A DNA stretch of 64,000 bases from Amycolatopsis balhimycina FH 1894 (GTDB lineage: Bacteria; Actinomycetota; Actinomycetes; Mycobacteriales; Pseudonocardiaceae). Below the pieces are notes generated by a model. It did no database searches, was not told the origin of the DNA, and was given only the letters and a program-made list of their open reading frames with translations. Below are positions 51,869-59,029 of this stretch, piece after piece; positions within the stretch are counted from its first letter, which is position 1, and every line of letters begins with the position of its first letter. The translations under genes and the position numbers were made by a program. The DNA lies in contig NZ_KB913037.1 in the NCBI RefSeq assembly GCF_000384295.1, forward strand, positions 7,813,533 through 7,877,532. The letters are read 5' to 3'.

Positions 51869-52649
51869 CCCCCGCTCTCGCGGTGGCCGGCCGAGCGGCT
51901 GCCCTGGCGCGGCCGCGGTTGCTCTTGACCTGGCGCAGCACGTAGAACAGACCGCCGCCGAGCAGGAGGAACAGCGCCGCCACCACAGCGATCTGGGACG
52001 TGTCGAGACCGAGCGGTTGACCGACGGGCGCCGCGGTGGTGGAGACGGCCGGAGCGGGCAGTGCGGTGTAGTCGACCATCCCGGTGCTCTCGAGCATCGT
52101 CATGTGCCGCATCACGGCCTGGTTGCCGACGGTCGCGAAGGCCCGCACGTCGTCGTTGCGGGTACCGGCCCGCAGCTGCGCGAGAACGGCGAACACCTGG
52201 CCGTGCGCCGCGCGCAGCCGGTTGGCGAAGACGCGGTCGAACGCCGGCCCGGGGGCCGCGGCCATCTCCTCGGCGAGCCAGCCGCGCTGTTCCTCGGAGG
52301 GCTGGTCGGGGACCGGCGAGTTCAGCTTCTGCGAGAGCGCGCGGGTCGCCACGTCGAGGCGGCCGTGGTCCATCATGATCGCGAAGCCGACCTTCTGGAC
52401 GAGCGGGCTGCCCTTCTCCATGGCCATCATGCCGGAGGGCATTTCCCACAGGCCGGCTTGGCGGACCTTGGTCAGCAGCACCGCGTCGGTGTCCGACACC
52501 GAGGTGGTCTGGGCCGTCGAGGTCGAACCCGGCGCGAGCAGGGCCAGCACCGCGGCCAGCACGAACAGGATCCGGACCAGTGGCCGGGAGCGCTCGAGCG
52601 CCGACGGCGGATCGAAGTCCAGCCCGGCGATCTCAGAGGCCGAAAGCAT
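51855..52649 (-). CDS. DUF4142 membrane-anchored protein
   Basis: A 264-residue protein. After a cytoplasmic-type start (MLSASEIAGLDFDPPSALERSRP), helix 1 is VRILFVLAAVLALLAPG. A helical DUF4142 domain follows (about residues 50-190, with TDAVLLTKVRQAGLWEMPSG and AIMMDHGRLDVATRALSQ), and then a C-terminal helix (IAVVAALFLLLGGGLFYVL). DUF4142 proteins are ferritin-like helical envelope proteins of unknown role. It overlaps its neighbours by 14 and 17 bp. Confidence 0.85.
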   Translation of the reverse strand: MLSASEIAGLDFDPPSALERSRPLVRILFVLAAVLALLAPGSTSTAQTTSVSDTDAVLLTKVRQAGLWEMPSGMMAMEKGSPLVQKVGFAIMMDHGRLDVATRALSQKLNSPVPDQPSEEQRGWLAEEMAAAPGPAFDRVFANRLRAAHGQVFAVLAQLRAGTRNDDVRAFATVGNQAVMRHMTMLESTGMVDYTALPAPAVSTTAAPVGQPLGLDTSQIAVVAALFLLLGGGLFYVLRQVKSNRGRARAAARPATARAGGGRG

Positions 52650-53238
52650 TTTGCCTCCACTCGTCCTGAGTCAACGTGATCTTCTTGCCGTCCGGCGCGA
52701 TCGGGTACCACGCCTCGTCGGCGCCCTGGCCGGACGTGTCGGCCGGTTCGCTGTCGCCGGCGAAGTGGTACAGCGGCCAGCCGGCGAGGGTGAGCTGCTG
52801 GATGCCGTCGTCGCGGGTGATCTGGCCGATCAGCGACTGGTCGACGTCGATCGGCGCCAGGTTGCCGCCGGCCTTGACGGGGATCCACTTGGCGGCGCAC
52901 GCACCGACGCAGTTCGACCGGGACGGGTTGGTCGTGTCCCGGTCGTAGCGGTAGATCGTGTAGCCGGTCCCGTCGACGAGCAGGAGGCCGAGATCGAACG
53001 TCTTCGCGGCCCTGAGTTGGCTCTTCGCCGGGTTGTTCGGGTCGGCGGTGATGGATTGGGGCATCGGCAGGACGACCTGGCCCTGCTGTTGCTGCATGCC
53101 GGGCATCTGCATACCGGCGCCACCGGCGGCGTATCCGCCACCCGGGGTGGTGGCCGCGCCGGCGGTACAGGCGGTGAGCAAGGCGAGTGCGGTGAGGCAC
53201 ACGGCGGCGGGGACCACCGGTCGGGGAATGCGAATCAC
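52633..53238 (-). CDS. Yx(FWY)xxD-repeat lipoprotein
   Basis: A 201-residue lipoprotein. The signal peptide ends at the lipobox LLTAC (Cys about 24), followed by a Met/Gln-rich linker (GMQMPGMQQQQGQ). A PF03640-type secreted-repeat domain has GYTIYRYDRDTTNPSRSNC, GACAAKWIP and GWPLYHFAGDSE. The function of this repeat is not established. The GTG start has GGAGGAG upstream. It is the first gene of the redox operon and is preceded by the ECF-type promoter at 53380-53407. Confidence 0.9.
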   Translation of the reverse strand: MIRIPRPVVPAAVCLTALALLTACTAGAATTPGGGYAAGGAGMQMPGMQQQQGQVVLPMPQSITADPNNPAKSQLRAAKTFDLGLLLVDGTGYTIYRYDRDTTNPSRSNCVGACAAKWIPVKAGGNLAPIDVDQSLIGQITRDDGIQQLTLAGWPLYHFAGDSEPADTSGQGADEAWYPIAPDGKKITLTQDEWRQNAFGL

Positions 53239-53379
53239 TGCTCCTCCGTGGGCATGACTACGCGCTGTTGCCGGGGGTGCAACGGAAAAGCGCGCGAAGG
53301 ATCCACTGTGGACAGCTGGTCCGGGGGTGGATGCGGAGCGTTGCGGGGGACAACGCGTTGTCGGGGGTCTTCGGTAGGG

Positions 53380-53407
53380 GATACGGACACGGTCCGGAAA
53401 CGGTTCA
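53380..53407 (-). promoter_or_regulatory. ECF-type promoter of the lipoprotein/redox operon
   Basis: Read on the minus strand it is TGAACC (53407-53402), 16 nt, then CGTATC (53385-53380), with flanks TTT before and CCC after. The same motif with the same spacing occurs at 54932-54959. Both elements resemble SigL-type ECF promoters. It predicts a leader of about 135 nt. Confidence 0.75.
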
Positions 53408-53470
53408 AAAAAGTTTTGCCCCCGGTTTGCCGGCCAGAAGGACTGGACTCCTGGCCTCCGGCACACCAGG

Positions 53471-54040
53471 ATGTCCCGCGTGGGACGGCACACTCGAGCG
53501 CTGAGATCCGTCGAAGATCAGGAAGCCGTCGTCGAGACCAGCGACGGCCACGACGATCTGGCGAAGGCGCTCTACCAGGAGTTCGGCGGGTCCCTCATGG
53601 CGTTCGCACTGCGGCTGACCGGCCACGACCGGCAGTGGGCCGAGGACGTCGTGCAGGAGACCCTGATCAAGGCGTGGCGGAACGCCGACAAGCTCGACCG
53701 CCAGCCGGAGATGCTGCGTGCCTGGTTGTTCACGGTCGCCCGGCGTACCGTGATCGACGGCTGGCGCAGCCGCAGCGCCCGGCCCCAGGAGATCGAGGAG
53801 ATCGAATCCGACGCGATCGCGGTGTCCGACGAATCGGACCGGACGCTCGCCGCGATGATCGTTTACGAGGCGTTGCAGGGCCTTTCGCCCGAGCAACGGG
53901 AGGCCATCCAGCAGACCTACCTGCGCGATCGGACCGTGAACGAGGTCGCGGCGACCCTCGGCGTGCCTCCTGGCACCGTCAAATCCCGCATCCACCACGC
54001 CGTCCGCGCGCTGCGCCGGGCCCTGCGCGAGCGGGGGTGA
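53471..54040 (+). CDS. ECF RNA polymerase sigma factor (SigL-like)
   Basis: A 189-residue ECF sigma factor. Region 2 has LYQEFGGSLMAFALRLTGHDRQWAEDVVQETLIKAWRN. Region 4 has LSPEQREAIQQTYLRDRTVNEVAATLGVPPGTVKSRIHHAV. It is followed after 7 nt by a zinc-finger anti-sigma gene, as in SigL-RslA. It sits between two units that share a TGAACC-N16-CGTATC promoter, which it probably recognises. The start at 53471 has a weak RBS and is uncertain. No such promoter was seen for its own gene. Confidence 0.92.
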   Translation: MSRVGRHTRALRSVEDQEAVVETSDGHDDLAKALYQEFGGSLMAFALRLTGHDRQWAEDVVQETLIKAWRNADKLDRQPEMLRAWLFTVARRTVIDGWRSRSARPQEIEEIESDAIAVSDESDRTLAAMIVYEALQGLSPEQREAIQQTYLRDRTVNEVAATLGVPPGTVKSRIHHAVRALRRALRERG

Positions 54041-54047
54041 ACTGAGC

Positions 54048-54839
54048 GTGGCCGGTTCTGCACACACCGATGTCGCCGCCTACGTGCTGGGCGTGCTCAG
54101 CGAGGCCGAGAACGCCCAGTTCGAAGCCCACCTGATGAACTGCCCGCACTGCCAGCTCGACCTGATCGAGCTCTACCAGCTGCCGGACGTCCTCGACCTG
54201 GTCAAACGCAGCTGGCCGGAGCCCCCGATGCCCGCGCCCAGCCCGCGCACCCTTTCGCCGGGCCCCCGGGTGCTGCGCGGCCTCATGGAAGAGGCCGCCG
54301 TCAAGCGCCGCCGCCGCAAGCGGGTCGGCCTCCTCGCCGGGGCCGCGGCCGCGGCGGCCGTGATCGCCGGCCCGCTGGTGACCCTCGCGGTCCGGCCGGC
54401 CGACGCCGTCCCGCCCGCCGCCCTCGCCTCGCCGAGTGGCAAGCAGCCGCCACCGGTGTCGAGCGTCCCGGCGACGTCCACCGCGCCGCCGTCCGCCGGC
54501 GCCCCGGCGCAGCCCGGTGGCGGCCAGACCTACGGCCGCGGCAGCGGCGGGTCGGCCGTCAGCGCCGTGGTCACCGTCTCCCCGGTGGAGTGGGGCAGCC
54601 GGGTCGACCTCGAGCTGCGTGGGATCGTCGGACCGGTGAAGTGTCAGCTGGTCGCCGTTTCGACGGCGGGCGACGAACGCGTGGTCTCCAGCTGGGCGGT
54701 GCCGCCCAAGGGGTTCGGCATCCCCGGCTCGCCGGAACCGTTGCGGCTGCAGGGTTCCATCTCCCTGGCGATGGACCAGATCGGCCGGTTCGAGGTCCGC
54801 GGTGACGACGGCTCCGTGCTCGTCGTCGTGCAGCGCTGA
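54048..54839 (+). CDS. Zinc-finger anti-sigma factor (RslA-like)
   Basis: A 263-residue membrane anti-sigma factor. The N-terminal cytoplasmic domain begins HTDVAAYVLGVLSEAENAQFEAHL and has the zinc motif HLMNCPHCQ (HxxxCxxC), a site that in this family can be redox-sensitive. A helix (GLLAGAAAAAAVIAGPLVTLAV) follows, then a Pro/Ala linker and an extracytoplasmic beta domain (VVTVSPVEWGSRVDLEL, VAVSTAGDERVVSSW). It should hold the ECF factor inactive until an envelope or redox signal. GTG start. Confidence 0.9.
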   Translation: MAGSAHTDVAAYVLGVLSEAENAQFEAHLMNCPHCQLDLIELYQLPDVLDLVKRSWPEPPMPAPSPRTLSPGPRVLRGLMEEAAVKRRRRKRVGLLAGAAAAAAVIAGPLVTLAVRPADAVPPAALASPSGKQPPPVSSVPATSTAPPSAGAPAQPGGGQTYGRGSGGSAVSAVVTVSPVEWGSRVDLELRGIVGPVKCQLVAVSTAGDERVVSSWAVPPKGFGIPGSPEPLRLQGSISLAMDQIGRFEVRGDDGSVLVVVQR

Positions 54840-55158
54840 ATCTCTTTCTTTCGCGAAAACGCCGTGACCTGGGTGAATGCTGCCCGGTTGCTTCCCGGAA
54901 GATAACGAACAGATAACGGGCCGGTCGCTTTTGAACCTCAGGGCACCAGCGTCCGTATCCCCCAATGCATCCCCCGATGCACCCCGACGCGCCGGAACCG
55001 GCGCACCGGGCAGCACCGCCGGAACGCCCGGCGGGAGGCCCCGGTGTGGACATCCCCGTAGGTTCCGCGCAATTTCGAACTCCATTGTCGGTTGTTCTTG
55101 CCCGGGCTGCCGCGCCGTACGGCGCGCGCCCGGAATAACGAACGAGGTGAACTAGTCT
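54840..55158. other. Intergenic region upstream of the Q/N-rich protein gene
   Basis: About 320 bp between the anti-sigma gene and the DUF1996 gene. It contains the ECF-type promoter at 54932-54959 and a predicted leader of about 190 nt. No ORF in it looks real. A short direct repeat of GATAACG lies just before the promoter. Confidence 0.6.
54932..54959 (+). promoter_or_regulatory. ECF-type promoter of the DUF1996 gene
   Basis: TGAACC, 16 nt, CGTATC, with TTT before and CCC after, the same elements and spacing as the minus-strand promoter at 53380-53407. The two 16-nt spacers also end alike (GTC). Confidence 0.75.
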
Positions 55159-56643
55159 ATGGCCCGGAATTCTCGGCCCCCCGTGACGGGCAAGCACCGC
55201 GTTGCCCGCCGAACCAAGATCGCGATGGGTGCGATCGGCTTGGCGATCGCCGTCGGCGGACTCGCTGTCGCGGTGACCGCGGGCCGCACGGGCGAGGCCA
55301 GTGCGGACCCCGCGGACCCGTCGTTCTTTATCGACATCAACAAGGTTCCGGCCGGCAACAACGTCAACGCGGCCTTGAAGAAGAAGGGTGCGCAAGGGTC
55401 CTTCACCGTCAACTGTGGAACGAACGCCGACGGTGGGCACCAGAACCCCGACAACTTCATCGCCCAGCCGGGAATCAAGAACGGTGCCCAGCACCTGCAC
55501 GACTACGTCGGCAACTTGACGACCGACGCCGACTCGAGCCTGAAGAGCCTGCTCGCCGGCGGCACCACCTGCAAGAACGGTGACAAGTCCGCCTACTTCT
55601 GGCCCGTCATCCGCATCGATCGCGGGGACAAGGAAGCGGCGCAGCAGAAGAACCAGAAGGCCCAGCAGCAGCAGAAGGGCAAGACGGGCGACGTCCAGCA
55701 GGACAAGAGCGCCCAGGACGCCAAGGACTTGCAGGACCAGCGCAACAACCAGGGCCAGGGTGGCGGCGGCCGCTCGGGCAAGAGCGCGAAGCAGCAGCAG
55801 GGCGATCAGAACCAGAACCAGCAGAACCAGCAGAACCAGCAGGGTCAGAACAAGAACCAGCAGCAGAACCAGAACCAGCAGCAGAACCAGCAGGGCCAGA
55901 ACAAGAACCAGCAGCAGAACCAGCAGAACCAGCAAGGTCAGAACAAGAACCAGCAGCAGAACAACCAGCAGGACAAGAACAACCAGCAGAACCAGAACCA
56001 GAACCAGGCCAACCAGAACCAGGCCAACCAGAACCAGGCCAACCAGAACCAGGCTCAGCAGCAGGAAGAGCTCGGCGGCATCGAGGGTGCGAACAAGGAG
56101 GTCGGCGACAACGACGGCACGATCATCGAGCCGGAGTCGGCGACGCTGAAGTTCATCGGCGGTGGCGCGCAGAACGTCGTCGCGATGCCGCTCGGCCTGA
56201 AGATCCTCTACGGTGACGCCAAGCAGAGCACCAACGGCCCGAAGAACGCCCGGCCCAGCTGGACCTGCACCGGGTTCGAGGACCGCCTGACCGACCTCTA
56301 CCCGATCTGCCCGGCGGGCAGCAAGGTGGAGCGGATCCACGCCTTCCCGAACTGCTGGGACGGCAAGAACACCGACAGCACGGACCACCGCAGCCACATC
56401 GTGTTCGCCGACAAGCAGGGCAAGTGCCCCCAGGGGTTCAAGAACGTGCCGCAGCTGGAGGTCACTCTGGTGTACAACGTCCCGCAGGACGTCCAGCAGA
56501 ACGGCGAGTACAAAGTGGACGCGTTCGCCCAGGAGAAGCACAACCCGCGTTCCGACCACGACGACTTCGCGAACGTGATGAGCAACCAGATCATGGGTCG
56601 CCTGGTCAACTGCGTCAACTCCGGCAAGGCCTGCGCGGAATAA
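55159..56643 (+). CDS. Secreted DUF1996 protein with Q/N-rich insertion
   Basis: A 494-residue protein. A basic start (KHRVARRTK) and a hydrophobic segment (IAMGAIGLAIAVGGLAVAVT) form a signal peptide or anchor. The DUF1996 domain begins at about residues 80-155 (HLHDYVGN, SAYFWPVIRI) and resumes at about 325-480 (MPLGLKILYGDA, NCWDGKN, HIVFADKQGKCP). Between them lies an insert of about 145 residues made mostly of Q and N with some K and G (repeats such as QNKNQQQNQ). DUF1996 is a secreted domain of unknown function common in fungi and actinobacteria. The gene is probably under the ECF promoter upstream. Confidence 0.88.
   Translation: MARNSRPPVTGKHRVARRTKIAMGAIGLAIAVGGLAVAVTAGRTGEASADPADPSFFIDINKVPAGNNVNAALKKKGAQGSFTVNCGTNADGGHQNPDNFIAQPGIKNGAQHLHDYVGNLTTDADSSLKSLLAGGTTCKNGDKSAYFWPVIRIDRGDKEAAQQKNQKAQQQQKGKTGDVQQDKSAQDAKDLQDQRNNQGQGGGGRSGKSAKQQQGDQNQNQQNQQNQQGQNKNQQQNQNQQQNQQGQNKNQQQNQQNQQGQNKNQQQNNQQDKNNQQNQNQNQANQNQANQNQANQNQAQQQEELGGIEGANKEVGDNDGTIIEPESATLKFIGGGAQNVVAMPLGLKILYGDAKQSTNGPKNARPSWTCTGFEDRLTDLYPICPAGSKVERIHAFPNCWDGKNTDSTDHRSHIVFADKQGKCPQGFKNVPQLEVTLVYNVPQDVQQNGEYKVDAFAQEKHNPRSDHDDFANVMSNQIMGRLVNCVNSGKACAE
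55633..56067 (+). repeat. CAG/AAC low-complexity tract encoding the Q/N insert
   Basis: A tandemly repetitive stretch of CAG and AAC codons (with AAG and GGC), interrupting the DUF1996 coding region in frame. Its purine-rich codon use contrasts with the flanking sequence. Sub-repeats of CAGGGCCAGAACAAGAACCA type recur three times. Confidence 0.85.
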
Positions 56644-56700
56644 CCGTCACCACGGCACCACACCACCCGGCCACCTGAAACCCAGGAAGGAGAACTCCGA

Positions 56701-57680
56701 TGAACCGCGCTCGCCCGGTCGCTGCCCTGTCGCTCGCCCTCGCCGCTCTCGCGCTGGTCGCGGCCTGCGGGACCAACCCGTACGCCACGTCCAGTACGGT
56801 GCTGGCGCTCGGCGCGCAGCAGCAACCGGCGAGCGCGGTTCCGGCGGGTTCGGTCGGTTCGGTGGCAGGCCAGGCCCAGCTGACCGTGTCCACTGTGGAA
56901 GGTCTGGGCGCGGTACTGGCCGACGCCGGGGGACACACGCTTTACCGCTACGCGAAAGACACGGCCAACCCGCCCACGTCCGCCTGCGCCGGTGCCTGCG
57001 CGGAAACCTGGCCACCGCTGCTGTCCGACGTCCCGGTGACGGCGGCAGGGGTCGACAGCCGGCTCGTCGGCTCGGTCGTCCGGCCCGACGGCCGCAAGCA
57101 GGTGACCGTCGCCGGCTGGCCGGTCTACACCTACGCCAAGGACACCGGCCCGGGTGTCGCGCTCGGCCGGAACGTCAGCGCGGACTGGGCGGCGATCACG
57201 CCGACGGGGAAGAAGGCGGCCGGGGACCCGGCCACGGACCCGGCCGCCGCCACCCCCGGTGTCAGCCCCACCGTCGGCACCACGGACATCGGCGGGCTCG
57301 GCTCCGTGCTCACGGACTCGGCCGGCCGCACGCTCTACCTGTTCACCAAGGACGGCCGGGGTTCCGGAAAGTCCACCTGCGACGGAGCCTGCGCGCAGAA
57401 GTGGCCACCGGTGCCCGCCGACGGCCGGATCATCGCCGCCGGCGGCATCGACGCCGGCCTGCTCGGGCGCATCCGCCGGGCGGACGGCAGCAGCCAGCTG
57501 ACCGTCGGCGGCTGGCCCGCCTACACCTACGCCCAGGACGGCGCGCCCGGCGAGGCGAACGGTCACGGCGCGGGGAACACCTGGTACGCCGTGGAACCCA
57601 ACGGCTGCAAGGTCGACCCGGCGCGCCGGCCCGACGCCCGGCAAGCGATCACGGCGTCTTCGGCCACCAGCGGGTACTGA
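56701..57680 (+). CDS. Yx(FWY)xxD-repeat lipoprotein, four repeats
   Basis: A 326-residue lipoprotein with a signal peptide and lipobox LVAAC (Cys about 23). Two PF03640-type units follow, each with two motifs: HTLYRYAKDTANP and PVYTYAKDTGP, then RTLYLFTKDGRG and PAYTYAQDGAP. Paired cysteines lie in ACAGACAETWPP and TCDGACAQKWPP. It is a larger paralogue of the lipoprotein at 52633-53238. It follows the DUF1996 gene by 57 bp with a good RBS (AAGGAGAA), so it is probably in the same ECF-controlled transcript. Confidence 0.92.
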
Positions 57681-57695
57681 CCCGCTCCACGAACC

Positions 57696-57990
57696 CCGGC
57701 CCGGCGGACACTTCCCTCCACCTCACCCCCCCCAGTCCGCCGGGCCGGTTGCACCACCCCGAGAAAAACGCGGGACGTCCCGTCCCGCTCCCGATCCCCG
57801 GTCCGGTGGACGCTTCCCTCCACCTCACCCCCCCCAGTCCACCGGGCCGGGATTTCCCCACCCCGATCCGGCCGGCCCCGGCCGGGTCAGCGAAGGAGGA
57901 AACCGGCGGGAGCCCTCCCGCTCGCGAGTTCCGGCCCGGTGGACGTCTTCCCTCCACCTCACCCCCCCCACGTCCACCGCGCCGGAACTC
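57696..57990. repeat. Three hairpin repeats with conserved pyrimidine loop
   Basis: Copies are at 57696-57748, 57798-57850 and 57926-57990. Each has long complementary arms (14, 14 and 21 bp) around a loop containing CTTCCCTCCACCTCACCCCC. Arm bases change together between copies (GGCGGAC/GTCCGCC, GGTGGAC/GTCCACC, GGTGGACGT/ACGTCCACC). They fill the gap after the repeat lipoprotein gene. Confidence 0.88.
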
Positions 57991-58030
57991 CTCCCCCCCC
58001 CAAACTTCCACCCCCGAGTCGACCCTCCAA

Positions 58031-58156
58031 TCACGCGAGATGGCTCTTCAATCACGCGAGATGCCCCTCCAGACACGCGAGTTCCGTGTCCGATCACGTG
58101 AGATCGGTCTTCAATCACGCGAGTCACGTCCCGGATCACGTGAGATCCGCCCCGAA
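58031..58156. repeat. 21-bp periodic repeat, six units
   Basis: The core TCACG(C/T)GAG recurs at 21-bp steps from 58031 (58031, 58052, 58073, 58094, 58115, 58136), with one unit starting ACACGCGAG. The array matches the period and core of the one at 15843-15947. Confidence 0.88.
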
Positions 58157-58216
58157 TCCCCGCCCGGCGCCCGCCCCTCGGTCACCGGGCCGGATTCCGC
58201 TCCACTCCCCGGAACC

Positions 58217-58268
58217 CCGGCCTGGGGGATGCTTCCCTCCACCTCACCCCCCTCATCCCCCGGTCCGG
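58217..58268. repeat. Fourth hairpin repeat copy
   Basis: CCGGCCTGGGGGATG and CATCCCCCGGTCCGG pair over 13 of 15 positions plus one G-T, around the same CTTCCCTCCACCTCACCCCC loop. The inner arm sequence differs from the other three copies, yet the pairing is kept. Confidence 0.8.
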
Positions 58269-58525
58269 TGAACGCTGCGGTCCCCGTGCCCAGGCACGGG
58301 GACCGCGGCCCAGAAGTCCAGCGGCACCCGCCCGGCGTCCCGGCCCGCGGAGTCGAGCAGACGGCCCATCAGCTTGACGGTCCGCAGCGTCACCGCCCGG
58401 CCGGTGATCTCCAGCCACGGCAGCTTCGCCGCCAGCACCGCCTCGAGCGAAAGAGCGTCCTGCTGCGAAGGCAGCCACACCACCAGCATCAGGTTCGCCG
58501 CCCCGGACAGTGCCGCGCTGTGATC
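58253..58525 (-). pseudogene. C-terminal remnant of an Lrp/AsnC-family regulator
   Basis: The minus-strand frame reads SAALSGAANLMLVVWLPSQQ, then LEAVLAAKLPWLEITGRAV, TLRTVKLMGRLLD and VPLDFWAAVPVP. This is the ligand-binding (RAM) half of a tandem AsnC-type regulator. No HTH part precedes it; the frame runs straight into the oppositely oriented symporter remnant. Its stop codon lies in the arm of the fourth hairpin repeat. Confidence 0.6.
58277..58306. terminator. Strong hairpin at end of AsnC remnant
   Basis: GCGGTCCCCGTGCC and GGCACGGGGACCGC form a perfect 14-bp palindrome with a 2-nt centre (effectively a 12-bp stem and 6-nt loop). Confidence 0.55.
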
Positions 58526-58573
58526 CGAACGGCGTATTGCTGACGCTGTCGAAGGACGCCTTGCCCCGGCTGG

Positions 58574-59029
58574 GTGACAGGAATTGCCGTGGTCGCCGCG
58601 ACGGTCCCGGCGGCCGGCATCCTGATCGGCGTCTCGTCGCTGGTGGCGCGCGACATCGCCCGCGTCCGCAGCGGCCGGCGGCAGTTCTGGATCAACCACG
58701 GCACGGTTGTGCTCGCGAGTACGCTGGCCCTCGTGCTCGGCATCTTCCGGCCGGATCTGCCGGCCAACCTGCTGGTGCTCACCTGTTCGGGGTCGGTCCA
58801 GCCGGCCCCGGCCACCCTGCTGGGGTTCCCGCGGCGCGTGCCGGTCGGCAAAGGCCCGGTGCCGGCCGGGATGGTCGCCGGCGAGCTCGTGGCCGGCTTG
58901 CTGACCTTTGTGGACACTCACCTGGCCGGCACGGTCAACGTGGGCCTGCTCAGGCGGGGCGCGAACGTCGTCGTGCTCGCCCTGGCCGCCGTGGTGGAAC
59001 GGGTCGCTCCGAAGGAGGAAACGGCGTGA
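58574..59029 (+). pseudogene. C-terminal remnant of a sodium:solute symporter
   Basis: A 151-residue frame from a GTG. It reads VVAATVPAAGILIGVSSLVARDI, then ANLLVLTCSGSVQPAPATLLG, a VAGELVAGLLTF helix and TVNVGLLRRGANVVVLALAAVVERV. This resembles the last quarter of SSS-family transporters, whose full length is about 500 residues. The first 350 or so residues are absent. It is coupled by GTGA overlap to the amidohydrolase gene, suggesting a former transporter-amidohydrolase operon. Confidence 0.6.

Noticed and set aside
58031..58156. Regular repeats that could be a CRISPR array
   Set aside because: The period is only 21 bp, there are no unique spacers of 25 bp or more, and no cas genes are nearby.
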